Assembly (NCBI GenBank): GCA_903854365.1
Contig: CAINWE010000176.1
Coordinates: forward strand, 1 to 17,110
DNA length: 17,110 bases
From: Oligoflexia bacterium
Lineage (GTDB): Bacteria; Bdellovibrionota; UBA1018
Direction of reading: 5' to 3'
The translations under genes and the position numbers were made by a program. Of this stretch, positions 1-8,450 are shown in pieces. The notes beneath the pieces are model-generated. The model did not search any database. It worked only from the letters and a program-made list of their open reading frames with translations, and was not told where the DNA came from. Positions within the stretch are counted from its first letter, which is position 1; the number at the start of each line of letters is the position of its first letter.

Positions 1-675
1 GATGAAATTGGCGATATGCCACTTTCAATGCAGGTAAAGTTGCTTCGAGTCCTACAAGAGGGGACCTTGACTCCTGTCGGTAGCACCGAACAAAGAAAAG
101 TCGATGTCAGAGTGGTAGCTGCAACGAATAAAGATTTGAAAGAAATGATTGAGGATCAAATTTTTAGAGAGGACCTCTATTATCGAATCAACGTGATTAA
201 CTTGGTAGTTCCACCACTTCGTGATCGGAAAGAAGATATTCCAATATTACTAGAGCATTTTCTCGATCGAGGCTGTAAGGAGAAGAGCGTTGCTCCAAAA
301 AATTTCGCAAAGAGAACTATGGAGAGAATCTTTGATTATCCATGGCCTGGTAATATCCGTGAATTAGAAAATGAGGTTGAGCGACTTATCGTTCTCACCG
401 GGGAAGATAAAAATATTCCTGTAGAGCTTCTTTCTGCGAGAATTAGGGACTTTGGAGAGACTGCTAAAATCCAAGGCACTCGGGTAGCAGGAAAATTGAA
501 AGATTCTTTGGAAGAGTTGGAGAAATCTATGATTCGTGAAGGTCTGAGGCGCACGAACTGGAATAAGAGTCGTTTAGCTAAAGAGCTCGGCATTTCTCGA
601 GCTGGACTGATTATGAAAGTCGAAAAGTATCGCTTGGACAAGCGTAAAATCCCACGAGGTGGGCAAGCAGCTTAA
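1..675 (+). CDS. Sigma-54-dependent transcriptional activator, NtrC type (5' end cut by window)
   Basis: This is the C-terminal 224 residues of a sigma-54 activator; the reading frame is open from base 1. The fragment begins exactly at the Walker B motif DEIGDM of the AAA+ domain. It continues through the sensor I segment (AATNKD), the arginine-finger region (FREDLYYRINV) and the sensor II motif (YPWPGNIRELEN). The last ~50 residues form a Fis-type helix-turn-helix (NWNKSRLAKELGISRAGL) that would bind enhancer DNA. Such proteins hydrolyse ATP to open promoters held by sigma-54 RNA polymerase. The Walker A and GAFTGA motifs and any N-terminal sensory domain (receiver, GAF, PAS or FHA) lie outside the window, so the input signal cannot be read. 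About 80 bases separate it from tamA, and no clear terminator is visible there. Family call is firm; target genes are unknown. Confidence 0.93.
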   Translation, partial: DEIGDMPLSMQVKLLRVLQEGTLTPVGSTEQRKVDVRVVAATNKDLKEMIEDQIFREDLYYRINVINLVVPPLRDRKEDIPILLEHFLDRGCKEKSVAPKNFAKRTMERIFDYPWPGNIRELENEVERLIVLTGEDKNIPVELLSARIRDFGETAKIQGTRVAGKLKDSLEELEKSMIREGLRRTNWNKSRLAKELGISRAGLIMKVEKYRLDKRKIPRGGQAA

Positions 676-755
676 GGTTCATCTGCGGAGTTTTTCGCCA
701 GACATTTTTAAAGATCTGTTGGTGTTGTCATCTTATTTGCATAGGTCCCACGCCC

Positions 756-2564
756 ATGTTTTGTGTCGGACGAAGCTCAGGGCGATTGCGCATCATTTTG
801 GGAGGTTGCCTAACTTTCATTCTTCTGAGCGACTCAATACGCGCTGAGAGTGCCGTTTTAGGCTCGAATCGGGGAGTGCCGCTCCCGCAAGTACCGCTGT
901 GCTCAAAAATAGACCTCTCAGAGAAAATTGAGCCTGCGCTGTCCGGGGTCGAAAAACGGTTGGTATGCGGTGATCCGGATCCTGCCCTTCAAGCAAGGGA
1001 AGGAGAAGGTGACCGCCCTTGGCGCAATATCCCGCTTTCCCAGGCAGCGTATCACCTTAAAATTTTCCTTCAAGAGCGCGGTTATCATCATTCAGTCTTC
1101 GAGAGAGTTGAATCCAAAGATCATCTTTGGGTTCGCTTAGGCAGCAAGACATTATTGAAGTCGGTGAAGTTGGAAGATGGAGAAGAATGGGTCAATCTTC
1201 GCAGGAAGAGAAACGTGCTCGGGCATCCTGTGACGTCTGAGGTCTTGAACGAACTTGAAAGATGGGCAGCAGAGAGTTTGAAGAAAGTGGGTTATCCGTG
1301 TCCTTGGGTGATTGCCGAGGCAAATACCGAGTCCGGAGATGTCGTACTGAGAATTAAAAAAGGTGCGATGAGTACCTTTGGTCGAATCACCCAGGATCCC
1401 ATTCCAGGATCGGTCGATCAAATACTTCGCAGATATGACGCATTCGGGCCTGCTGATATTTTCGATGGCGGACTGCTCAGTATTACGGAAAGTCGAGTTC
1501 TCGCGAGTGGCCTAGTCGAGAATGCTAGATTCTCAGTTCCTTGTCCCGGTCCGATTGAACAGACTGTCATTCCAGGATCTTCTCGGTTGGTGATGGGACG
1601 TCTAGGGCTGAATACCGAAGGATTGGTACTAGGGGCATTTTCTTGGCGGAATGCACGGCTAGGCAAATTGGGGTCCTTGTTAGATTTTTCTGCTTTGGGT
1701 TCAGCAAGAAAGCAGTCGGTGATTGCTTCGATGAAGCTTTATTACGATTTTCAAGTGAATCGTGCGTTTTTAGCTCCCCAACTCAGCGTGACTCATCGGA
1801 GTGAGGCGCAGTTTGAAAATCTGGAGGTGACTGCGCAATTGGGGTGGTCGATTACTCGGGATTCAAGCGGACTTGGATGGACGTATTTCGTAGGGCCGGT
1901 ATTGGAGCTCTCAAAAACTTTAAGGGGTTGGGGAGCCGCTGAGACTCAGCTACTTTCCTTGGAGGGTAGGATTGGACTGAAGAGTCATGATTTTGAGCTT
2001 TATGCAGAACATCCTCAGGCTGGGTATCGTCTGGATTTTATGATCGACTTGAGTCATCGGAGCATTTTTTCCGGGCAGACCACCCAGCGATATTTTTTGA
2101 GCGGCGAGTGGCTTTGGAATCTGTTTGGCTTTGAGCCACCTCTTTGGGTGATTGGGGTCCGCGGGGCTGCGGCCACGGTTTTTGTGCCGCGACTCTCCAA
2201 TAGTTTGCCGGATCTTCCAGCAAACCTTCTTCAGTATTTGGGTGGCTCTCGGGATCTAAGGGGATTTGGCCGGCTGGAGATCTCAGAGAACGGAAAGGGT
2301 GGCGGGTTGAGTTCTCTTTATTTGGGGGTCGAGGCTAGGCTTGGAGGTGTCATTCCTTATGGGGTGGATCCCTTTGTGTTTTTTGATTTTGGTAGGCTGG
2401 GTAGTCAAAGTCTTGCTCTAGACTCGCCCTATTATTGGGCACCGGGCTTGGGTTTAAGGTGGGCTTCGCCCGTGGGTGCTCTCAGGGTTACAGTGGCTCA
2501 CGGCTTTGGCGATTGGGTTGCAAGGCACTGGCAGATCTATTTCAGTTTGGGAGAAGAATTTTAA
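756..2564 (+). CDS. tamA: TamA/BamA-family outer membrane protein (Omp85 superfamily)
   Basis: A 602-residue Omp85-family protein, close in length to E. coli TamA. Residues 1-31 look like a Sec signal: basic n-region (RSSGRLR), hydrophobic core IILGGCLTFILL, probable cut after SIRA. LGGC resembles a lipobox but sits too early in the hydrophobic core, so signal peptidase I is more likely. Residues ~85-210 look like POTRA repeats (for example the segment around LERWAAESLKKVGYPCP and VVLRIKKG). The rest is a 16-strand-type barrel with the family RGF motif at 502-504 and a closing segment (GLGLRWASPVG ... FSLGEEF) ending in Phe, as barrel proteins do. Only a weak AGG lies upstream of the ATG. The next gene is tamB, so TamA rather than BamA is the better name. 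Role: with TamB, envelope biogenesis (autotransporter insertion, lipid traffic). Confidence 0.85.
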   Translation: MFCVGRSSGRLRIILGGCLTFILLSDSIRAESAVLGSNRGVPLPQVPLCSKIDLSEKIEPALSGVEKRLVCGDPDPALQAREGEGDRPWRNIPLSQAAYHLKIFLQERGYHHSVFERVESKDHLWVRLGSKTLLKSVKLEDGEEWVNLRRKRNVLGHPVTSEVLNELERWAAESLKKVGYPCPWVIAEANTESGDVVLRIKKGAMSTFGRITQDPIPGSVDQILRRYDAFGPADIFDGGLLSITESRVLASGLVENARFSVPCPGPIEQTVIPGSSRLVMGRLGLNTEGLVLGAFSWRNARLGKLGSLLDFSALGSARKQSVIASMKLYYDFQVNRAFLAPQLSVTHRSEAQFENLEVTAQLGWSITRDSSGLGWTYFVGPVLELSKTLRGWGAAETQLLSLEGRIGLKSHDFELYAEHPQAGYRLDFMIDLSHRSIFSGQTTQRYFLSGEWLWNLFGFEPPLWVIGVRGAAATVFVPRLSNSLPDLPANLLQYLGGSRDLRGFGRLEISENGKGGGLSSLYLGVEARLGGVIPYGVDPFVFFDFGRLGSQSLALDSPYYWAPGLGLRWASPVGALRVTVAHGFGDWVARHWQIYFSLGEEF

Positions 2565-2616
2565 AGGCAGCCGGATTGAGTCTCTCAGTGCCAGAACGCA
2601 TATTGCATCTCAGCGG

Positions 2617-4740
2617 ATGAGTATCATGAAGGCACGCCAAGTTTTCCAATTCATAGGGGGGATCGGATTCCTTGTCCTGCTTTTGCTGAGCGCTGTTTTT
2701 GCTTGGCCACAGCTGATCTTAAATCAAACGACCTTGAGATGGGCCGTTCGGGCGCTACAAAAATCTCAAGTGAAAGTGGATTGGGCGTCGTTTCGTTTTG
2801 CTTTTGAGTCGATTGGTTTTTTGAAAAAGAGGATTAGTGTTGACGCCAAAATGTTCTGCGTAGAATTGCCGGATTTGCATTGGAAGGGGTGTGCAGACCA
2901 GTTGACGGGACGGCTCGCCATTGACATCTCGACACTGAAACTTCGTTTTTCTGAGTTCAAGCCTATTTTGCTGAATAATTTAAACTGGACATTGACCACC
3001 AGTAAAGGAACCGTGGAAGGCCACGTTGATTTAGAGGAGGGGTCTGATCGGCCCGGTTTCACGCGCCTGCGCGGGGATGCTCGATTGCCCGATCAGTCTT
3101 TCGTTCGATTTCATGGGGACATCCAATTAGAACGGTTTTCATTTGAGAGCCCGCGGTTAGCTTATGACCTGAGTGTGAGATACCAGCGAAAAGCCTTTCA
3201 GGGAGTCGCGTTTGCAAAGATACACGGTGGACTTGAGCATCACAGGTGGGCTGGAGGAGTGGAGGCTCGTCTGGATCGATGGATTCCGGGTATACCCAGT
3301 TTGCAAACGAAAAATTGTCGATTTTTTCTAAATCGAATGCCGATTCGCGAGTCCTGGAGTGTTAGGTACTTCGGTGAATTCAAGCTATTCTGTCCAATTC
3401 AAGCGCATCTTAAGCCAGTGCCCTACGATGATTATCGGAGAATCCCAAATCTAATTTTGGGTACTTTGAATCTTCGTCTAAGTTCATCAGATTACTTTCC
3501 TCACTTTGAGACAAAGTTTTCAGGTGAAGCCCAGTTGAGCTTAGACCCGATTCGCAGTCGTCTTGTGCAAGCGGGGGGGCGAATCCAGGTTAAGCTTGAT
3601 TCGGGTGTCTTGGGCGAGGCGATTACCCAATGGCGATTCAGGAGTAATTCCTCGTTGAGAATTGAAATTCCTGAATTTCAAAGATGGATTGAAAATTTTA
3701 AGAGGGGACCTTGGGCGATTCCAGCTCCCTTCAATGTATTCAAAGGTAGAATATTATTCGATCTCGATGGCGAAGCTGACTGGAAAACAGGAAGTTTTCC
3801 TTTTCATTTGAGTACACAGTTGCATTCTTCCACCCAGGTTCTCAAGTGTGGTGGTCGGGGATATTTGATGTTCACGAATCTGTTGCAGCATCCAGATTAT
3901 CTTCTTGGATTGGATGTTCGATTGACCCGCGTTCAAGTTGAAATTCCTCGTTTAGATTGGGCTAAGCCCCCACGATTGATTGCAGATCATCGGTTTTATG
4001 ATGTGTGGCCTCCACGTTCCTCACAGCAGAAGGCAAGATTTCATTACAGGATTTCAGTGGCTACGGAGACGGGGCATCCCGCATTCGTATTGACCAATTT
4101 TTCCAAGCAGAAGGTTCCAGTTTTTTTTCAAATTCATTTTTCGGACGCTGCACCGCTTTCAGGGAGCGTGCGCGTAGTGTCGTTTCCTATTGAGGTCTTT
4201 CATAGAAAAGCTCAGGTCGAATCCCTGCATTTGACATTTCGAGATCCCTTATCGTCGAGTTTGATCTTTGGATCCATGCAAACGAGCTACGCGGATTATA
4301 AAATCAACATTCAGTTGGGGGCGACCCTCGAGCGACCTCAGGTTCATCTCCTGAGTGAGCCGGCCCTGCCTGAGAGTCAAATTCTTTCTGTGCTCCTTTT
4401 TGGTCGTCCGCTTGACGAGCTGAGCTCGATCGAGACTTCCTCAGTGGGTAATACGAGGGCAGCGATTGCCGATCAGGCTCTCGGGTTGGCATCACTCTAT
4501 GCGTTGGCCTCGACTCCCATTCAGAGTTTGGCTTACGATCCAATGACACGGGTCATTTCCGCTAAGCTCAAACTTGCGGAAGGTACATCGTTGAATTTGG
4601 GATCTAATATTAGGGAGTCTGCACTTGTCGAAGTGCAACAAAGACTGGGCAAGAATTGGAGCATTCAGGCGGGAGTTGAAAGTTCTGAGTTCAATAGGGG
4701 CTCGGCTTCGGCATCCTTGCAATGGAGTCGGAGGTATTGA
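2617..4740 (+). CDS. tamB: TamB-like translocation/assembly module protein (DUF490)
   Basis: A 707-residue protein with one N-terminal membrane anchor (residues ~10-30, FIGGIGFLVLLLLSAVFAW). A long beta-rich body follows, then a C-terminal TamB/DUF490 domain with the typical segment ESQILSVLLFGRPLDELSS near residue 586 and an end made of alternating beta strands (LAEGTSLNLGS ... LQWSRRY). TamB spans the periplasm from the inner membrane and pairs with TamA; related proteins are thought to form hydrophobic grooves for lipid transport. It is much shorter than E. coli TamB (about 1260 residues). I chose the ATG at 2617 because it places the anchor at the N-terminus; ATG 2626 is equally possible. 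An in-frame GTG at 2476 would add 47 residues overlapping tamA with no signal-like character. The gap after tamA is 52 bases, consistent with one transcript. Confidence 0.82.
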   Translation: MSIMKARQVFQFIGGIGFLVLLLLSAVFAWPQLILNQTTLRWAVRALQKSQVKVDWASFRFAFESIGFLKKRISVDAKMFCVELPDLHWKGCADQLTGRLAIDISTLKLRFSEFKPILLNNLNWTLTTSKGTVEGHVDLEEGSDRPGFTRLRGDARLPDQSFVRFHGDIQLERFSFESPRLAYDLSVRYQRKAFQGVAFAKIHGGLEHHRWAGGVEARLDRWIPGIPSLQTKNCRFFLNRMPIRESWSVRYFGEFKLFCPIQAHLKPVPYDDYRRIPNLILGTLNLRLSSSDYFPHFETKFSGEAQLSLDPIRSRLVQAGGRIQVKLDSGVLGEAITQWRFRSNSSLRIEIPEFQRWIENFKRGPWAIPAPFNVFKGRILFDLDGEADWKTGSFPFHLSTQLHSSTQVLKCGGRGYLMFTNLLQHPDYLLGLDVRLTRVQVEIPRLDWAKPPRLIADHRFYDVWPPRSSQQKARFHYRISVATETGHPAFVLTNFSKQKVPVFFQIHFSDAAPLSGSVRVVSFPIEVFHRKAQVESLHLTFRDPLSSSLIFGSMQTSYADYKINIQLGATLERPQVHLLSEPALPESQILSVLLFGRPLDELSSIETSSVGNTRAAIADQALGLASLYALASTPIQSLAYDPMTRVISAKLKLAEGTSLNLGSNIRESALVEVQQRLGKNWSIQAGVESSEFNRGSASASLQWSRRY
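3662..3681. repeat. Perfect 9-bp inverted repeat inside tamB
   Basis: TTGAAATTCCTGAATTTCAA: two 9-base arms that are exact reverse complements, separated by CT. It lies in the coding sequence for the residues IEIPEF of TamB. No other copy of the full palindrome was noticed, although the half TTGAAATTCCT recurs near 3939 where the protein repeats an EIP strand. It may be a chance product of codon choice. Confidence 0.5.
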
Positions 4741-4777
4741 TTTCACTCTTGACCGTGCGTCATCACCATGATTCTGT

Positions 4778-4793
4778 GACCTGTAAAAAGGTC
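4778..4793 (+). promoter_or_regulatory. Small hairpin overlapping the pccB ribosome binding site
   Basis: GACCT (4778-4782) and AGGTC (4789-4793) can pair around a 6-base A-rich loop. The 3' arm contains the AGG that is the likely Shine-Dalgarno of the carboxylase beta gene (7 bases before ATG 4799). It lacks a U-tract, so it is not an intrinsic terminator. A 5-bp stem is weak, and a regulatory role is only a possibility. Confidence 0.3.
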
Positions 4794-4798
4794 TCGTT

Positions 4799-6364
4799 AT
4801 GTCTTATTCTGAAAAAATTCAAGAACTAGAAAATCGCAAAAGGAAGGCAGAGGCAGGCGGAGGTGCTGAGCGAATAGCCAAACAGCATGCCGCCGGAAAG
4901 CGTTCTGCCCGCGAGAGAATTGACCTACTTTTAGATCCCGGATCTTTTACGGAATTAGATCCCTTTGTCACCCATCGGTGTTCCGACTTCGGTATGGAAA
5001 ATCAAAAGATTTTGGGTGATGGCGTCGTGACTGGGTGCGGCACGATTAGTGGAAGAACTGTTTTCATCTTCTCTCAAGATTTCACGGTTTTTGGCGGCAG
5101 TCTGTCGCGTGCGCATGCTGAAAAAATTTGTAAAGTAATGGACATGGCGCTCAAAACAGGAAGTCCGATAATTGGTCTGAATGACTCCGGAGGAGCTCGA
5201 ATTCAAGAGGGTGTCGAGAGTCTGGGCGGGTATGCTGAGATTTTTTGGCGAAACGTTCAGTGTAGTGGGGTGATTCCTCAGATTAGTGTGATCTTAGGTC
5301 CTTGTGCTGGAGGCGCTGTTTACAGTCCGGCTATCACTGATTTTATTTTTATGGTCGAAGACTCCTCTTACATGTTTGTGACCGGTCCTGATGTGATCAA
5401 GACCGTGACTCACGAGGATGTATCAAAAGAGAGTCTGGGAGGCGCTGCGACCCATTCCGAGAAAAGCGGAGTGTGTCATTTTGTTCATTCTTCAGAGCAG
5501 ACTTGTTTACAAGCTGTGCGCGAGTTAGTCGCGTTTTTGCCAAATAATAATTTGAACTCTCCTCCGATTGTATTAGGACCATTGGCGGACCCGCCTGATC
5601 GAGATTGCAGTAAGATTGCCCGGGTGTTGCCTGATAGTCCGAATAAGCCATATGATATTCGTAGTATTGTGAACGACGTATTTGACGATGGAAATCTGCT
5701 AGAAGTTCAAGCTGCCTTCGCGAAAAACATTGTCGTTGGGTTTGCTCGATTAGCTGGTCAAACGGTAGGAGTTGTTGGGAATCAGCCCAATTATTTGGCA
5801 GGATGTCTCGATATTGAAGCGTCCCTGAAAGCGGCGAGATTTGTGCGTTTTTGTGACTCCTTCAATATTCCTTTAATGACCTTCGTTGATGTGCCCGGCT
5901 TTTTGCCGGGAACTGCTCAGGAGTACGGAGGGATTATCAAGCATGGTGCTAAATTGCTCTATGCATTCGCTGAGGCGACCGTGCCAAAGATTGCAGTTAT
6001 TACTCGAAAAGCATATGGCGGAGCCTATGACGTGATGTCTTCTAAGCACATTCGATCTGACTTTAATTTTGCCTATCCCACGGCTGAAATCGCGGTCATG
6101 GGTCCTGAGGGAGCGATTAATATTCTTTATCGGCAGGAGCTCCAAAAAGCAGAGCAACAGGGAAAGTTGCTCGATGCAAGACTTCAATTGACAGAGGCCT
6201 ATCGAGAGAAGTTTGCAAATCCCTATAAAGCCGCAGAGCTTGGGTATGTAGATGCGATTATTCTTCCCGAAGATACACGCCGAGTGCTGGTTCAGAGTTT
6301 AAAGATACTATCCGGTAAACGAGAGCGTGGGCCTTCACGTAAACATGGGAATATTCCTTTATGA
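4799..6364 (+). CDS. pccB: Propionyl-CoA carboxylase beta subunit (carboxyltransferase)
   Basis: A 521-residue acyl-CoA carboxyltransferase, full length for the family. It transfers CO2 from carboxybiotin to propionyl-CoA, giving methylmalonyl-CoA in the cytosol. Family motifs are present: N-terminal KRSARERIDLLLDPGSF (34-50), NDSGGARIQEG (128-138), the oxyanion segment GPCAGGAVYSPA (167-178) and, in the second crotonase fold, VDVPGFLPGTAQE with GIIKHGAKLLYA. Asp421 in the segment SDFNFAYPTAEIAVMG appears to match the Asp known in Streptomyces PccB to favour propionyl- over acetyl-CoA (my alignment by eye). The neighbouring mutase supports propionyl-CoA as substrate. A methylmalonyl-CoA decarboxylase alpha chain is a related family, but no decarboxylase membrane subunits are nearby. 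Its stop overlaps the next start (ATGA, 6361-6364). AGG at 4789-4791 is the likely ribosome site. Confidence 0.93.
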   Translation: MSYSEKIQELENRKRKAEAGGGAERIAKQHAAGKRSARERIDLLLDPGSFTELDPFVTHRCSDFGMENQKILGDGVVTGCGTISGRTVFIFSQDFTVFGGSLSRAHAEKICKVMDMALKTGSPIIGLNDSGGARIQEGVESLGGYAEIFWRNVQCSGVIPQISVILGPCAGGAVYSPAITDFIFMVEDSSYMFVTGPDVIKTVTHEDVSKESLGGAATHSEKSGVCHFVHSSEQTCLQAVRELVAFLPNNNLNSPPIVLGPLADPPDRDCSKIARVLPDSPNKPYDIRSIVNDVFDDGNLLEVQAAFAKNIVVGFARLAGQTVGVVGNQPNYLAGCLDIEASLKAARFVRFCDSFNIPLMTFVDVPGFLPGTAQEYGGIIKHGAKLLYAFAEATVPKIAVITRKAYGGAYDVMSSKHIRSDFNFAYPTAEIAVMGPEGAINILYRQELQKAEQQGKLLDARLQLTEAYREKFANPYKAAELGYVDAIILPEDTRRVLVQSLKILSGKRERGPSRKHGNIPL

Positions 6365-7917
6365 TTAAGTCACCAGTTCTAATTGCAAATCGTGGAGAAA
6401 TTGCGATTCGTGTAGCACGAACCTGTCGTGCTTTAGGTTTTCCGGTAGTCGGAATCTACTCTGAGGTCGACCAGTTTGCAGAACATCTGAGATACTGTGA
6501 TCAATCGTACTGCGTTGGGCCAGCATCTCCTAAGGAAAGCTATCTCAATGTGGAGCGAGTGATCGAGGCTGCTCGAAAAGGTGGCGCTAAATACGTTCAT
6601 CCGGGGTACGGGTTTTTGAGCGAGCGGCCCCATTTTGTGGAAGCCTGCGAGAAAGCTGGGTTGACCTTTGTAGGGCCTTCTGCGGAAAGCATGAGACTGA
6701 TGGGGGATAAAATTCAGGCCCGTGCTACAGTAGATCGACTGAATGTGCCAAGGGTCCCCGGAAGCCCAGGGGCAGTGGCGAACGCTGAGGAAGCTAAGGT
6801 ATTTGCCCGGGAAATTGGCTATCCTGTGTTACTGAAGGCGACTGCTGGGGGGGGCGGCAAAGGAATGCGGCGGGTTGACTCAGATCTCGAAATGAGCGCA
6901 GCCTTTGAAGGAGCTTCGCGAGAGGCATTGGGGGCGTTCGGCGACGGCTCGATGTATGTTGAGAAATTAATTTTGGAACCTCATCACGTTGAGATCCAAG
7001 TGTTTGGAGATGGCCGGGGCGGCGCAATTCATTTGGGAGAGCGCGAGTGTTCGATTCAACGGAGGCATCAGAAGGTTTGGGAGGAGTCTCCAGCGCCCAT
7101 TTTAGATCGATTTCCAAAAACACGGGAGTCTATGTATGAAGCCGCCGTGCGTGTGACTCAGGCTGTGAAATATGCGAGCGCCGGTACATTTGAGTTTATC
7201 GTCGACGGCCAGGGGAATTTTTATTTTCTAGAAATGAATACTCGCTTACAGGTGGAGCATCCTGTCACTGAGTGGGTGACTGGCGTTGATCTCGTGGAAT
7301 GGCAGTTACTTCTTGCTTCGGGTAGCTGGGTATTGCCTAAAATGCCAGAGCGTCGAGGCAGTGCGATTGAGGTGAGGCTCTATGCTGAAGATCCTCATTC
7401 ATTTCTTCCTGCTCCGGGTCCCTTGGGCAGTATTCGGATGCCGGAGGGAGCGTTTGTCAGGGCCGATTCCGCCTTTACTGGGCCGGGTGAGGTTAGTCTG
7501 CACTATGATCCTATGATAGCAAAAATATCAGTTTGGGGTGGGACTCGGGAACAGGCGCTCCGGCGACTCCAGGTTGCGTTGGATGAAACTCACGTGCAGC
7601 CACCTCGTCGAGTAGATGGGTTAGTGCAAGGTTCGTTACGGACCAATTTAGGTTTTCTTAAACGATTGGTGAGAAATTCTGCTGTTCGTGGAGGAGATAC
7701 CACGACCGATTTGATCGCAAGGCATCCTGAGCTGACCCAACTTGAAGGAGATGGAAGTCATGCTAGGGATGGAGATGCTTTGACTTGGGAGGCTGCTGTG
7801 AGTGTTTGTCTTGCTCAACTTTTGCGAGATGCATCTACAAATGATGGGCAGGTCAAAGGAGCTGAGGGACTGAGTCCTTGGCTGTTGACAGCGAGACGAG
7901 AAGGGGTGCGTGAGTGA
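6361..7917 (+). CDS. Biotin carboxylase subunit of acyl-CoA (propionyl-CoA) carboxylase
   Basis: An AccC/PccA-type biotin carboxylase of 518 residues that makes carboxybiotin from ATP and bicarbonate. The ATP-grasp glycine loop is at 163-170 (GGGGKGMR), the ERECSIQRRHQK segment with C230 and K238 follows, and the catalytic EMNTRLQVEHPVTE is at 291-304. YAEDP (341) and HYDPMIAK (381) complete the C-terminal domain. All recognisable catalytic residues are kept. The protein stops without a biotinyl domain; about 60 residues beyond the usual ~450 may be a remnant of the linker found in fused PccA chains. The biotin carrier is encoded by the next gene, so this is a split form of the alpha chain. 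It overlaps both neighbours by 4 bases (ATGA before, GTGA after), which suggests coupled translation. The glycine loop is coded by a run of eight G (6847-6854). Confidence 0.93.
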   Translation: MIKSPVLIANRGEIAIRVARTCRALGFPVVGIYSEVDQFAEHLRYCDQSYCVGPASPKESYLNVERVIEAARKGGAKYVHPGYGFLSERPHFVEACEKAGLTFVGPSAESMRLMGDKIQARATVDRLNVPRVPGSPGAVANAEEAKVFAREIGYPVLLKATAGGGGKGMRRVDSDLEMSAAFEGASREALGAFGDGSMYVEKLILEPHHVEIQVFGDGRGGAIHLGERECSIQRRHQKVWEESPAPILDRFPKTRESMYEAAVRVTQAVKYASAGTFEFIVDGQGNFYFLEMNTRLQVEHPVTEWVTGVDLVEWQLLLASGSWVLPKMPERRGSAIEVRLYAEDPHSFLPAPGPLGSIRMPEGAFVRADSAFTGPGEVSLHYDPMIAKISVWGGTREQALRRLQVALDETHVQPPRRVDGLVQGSLRTNLGFLKRLVRNSAVRGGDTTTDLIARHPELTQLEGDGSHARDGDALTWEAAVSVCLAQLLRDASTNDGQVKGAEGLSPWLLTARREGVRE

Positions 7918-8450
7918 GTTCATTGAAATCTCAAGTCGGTAAGTGGAAGCTTCATTGGGATTCTGTACCGCGAGGACCAAAGGGTTCTGCAAAGGTGAGC
8001 ATCGATGGCCACGGCGAGGTTAAGGTTGACTGGTCGTTAGATCAACAAGGAATTTGGATTCAGACCGAAAAAGGGTTGTGTGGCTTTGATTTGACTGCTG
8101 CAGTAGATGACTCGGGTCAAAGAGTTTATTCGATTGTGCAGCGAAATTTTCATTCCGAATGGAATAGGATAGTGGTTTCGCTCGGTGAGGCGTCTGTACG
8201 CAGTGCTACTCGTATCACCCAGCCCAAGACGACTCGTTTGAGAGCTCAAATGCCGGGTAAAATGATTCGTATTCTAGTTCGGGCCGAGCAGGTGGTAGAG
8301 AAAGATCAGCCACTCATGGTGATGGAAGCTATGAAAATGGAAAACGAGATCAGGGCTCCTGCTTCGGGCAGGATCACTCAAATTCAGGTGACTGAGGGGC
8401 AGGCTGTTGAGACCGGTGCAGAGCTTTTGAAAATTGATCCTCTGGGTTGA
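7914..8450 (+). CDS. Biotin carboxyl carrier protein (biotinyl domain) of propionyl-CoA carboxylase
   Basis: A 178-residue carrier. Residues ~107-176 form a biotinyl/lipoyl fold with the biotin attachment motif EAMKME; the acceptor lysine is K141. The preceding segment starts AQMPGKMIRILV, a typical opening strand for this fold. Residues 1-105 are beta-rich and resemble the linker (BT-like) region that docks the carrier in fused propionyl-CoA carboxylase alpha chains; this is judged from position and length, not a clear motif. With the preceding gene it would make up a complete alpha function. The GTG start overlaps the stop of the biotin carboxylase gene (GTGA), so translation is probably coupled and no separate ribosome site is needed. 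A biotin ligase acting on K141 must be encoded elsewhere. Confidence 0.9.
   Translation: MSSLKSQVGKWKLHWDSVPRGPKGSAKVSIDGHGEVKVDWSLDQQGIWIQTEKGLCGFDLTAAVDDSGQRVYSIVQRNFHSEWNRIVVSLGEASVRSATRITQPKTTRLRAQMPGKMIRILVRAEQVVEKDQPLMVMEAMKMENEIRAPASGRITQIQVTEGQAVETGAELLKIDPLG

Noticed and set aside
676..755. Promoter or terminator between the sigma-54 activator and tamA
   Set aside because: I found neither a convincing -35/-10 pair, a sigma-54 GG/GC element, nor a stable hairpin with a T-tract.
801..812. LGGC in the TamA signal region as a lipoprotein cleavage site
   Set aside because: Only a few hydrophobic residues precede the Cys and the hydrophobic core continues after it, so a normal signal peptide cut after SIRA is more likely.
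2476..2616. Extended N-terminus of TamB from a GTG inside tamA
   Set aside because: The 47 extra residues read over the tamA 3' end and would displace the N-terminal membrane anchor.
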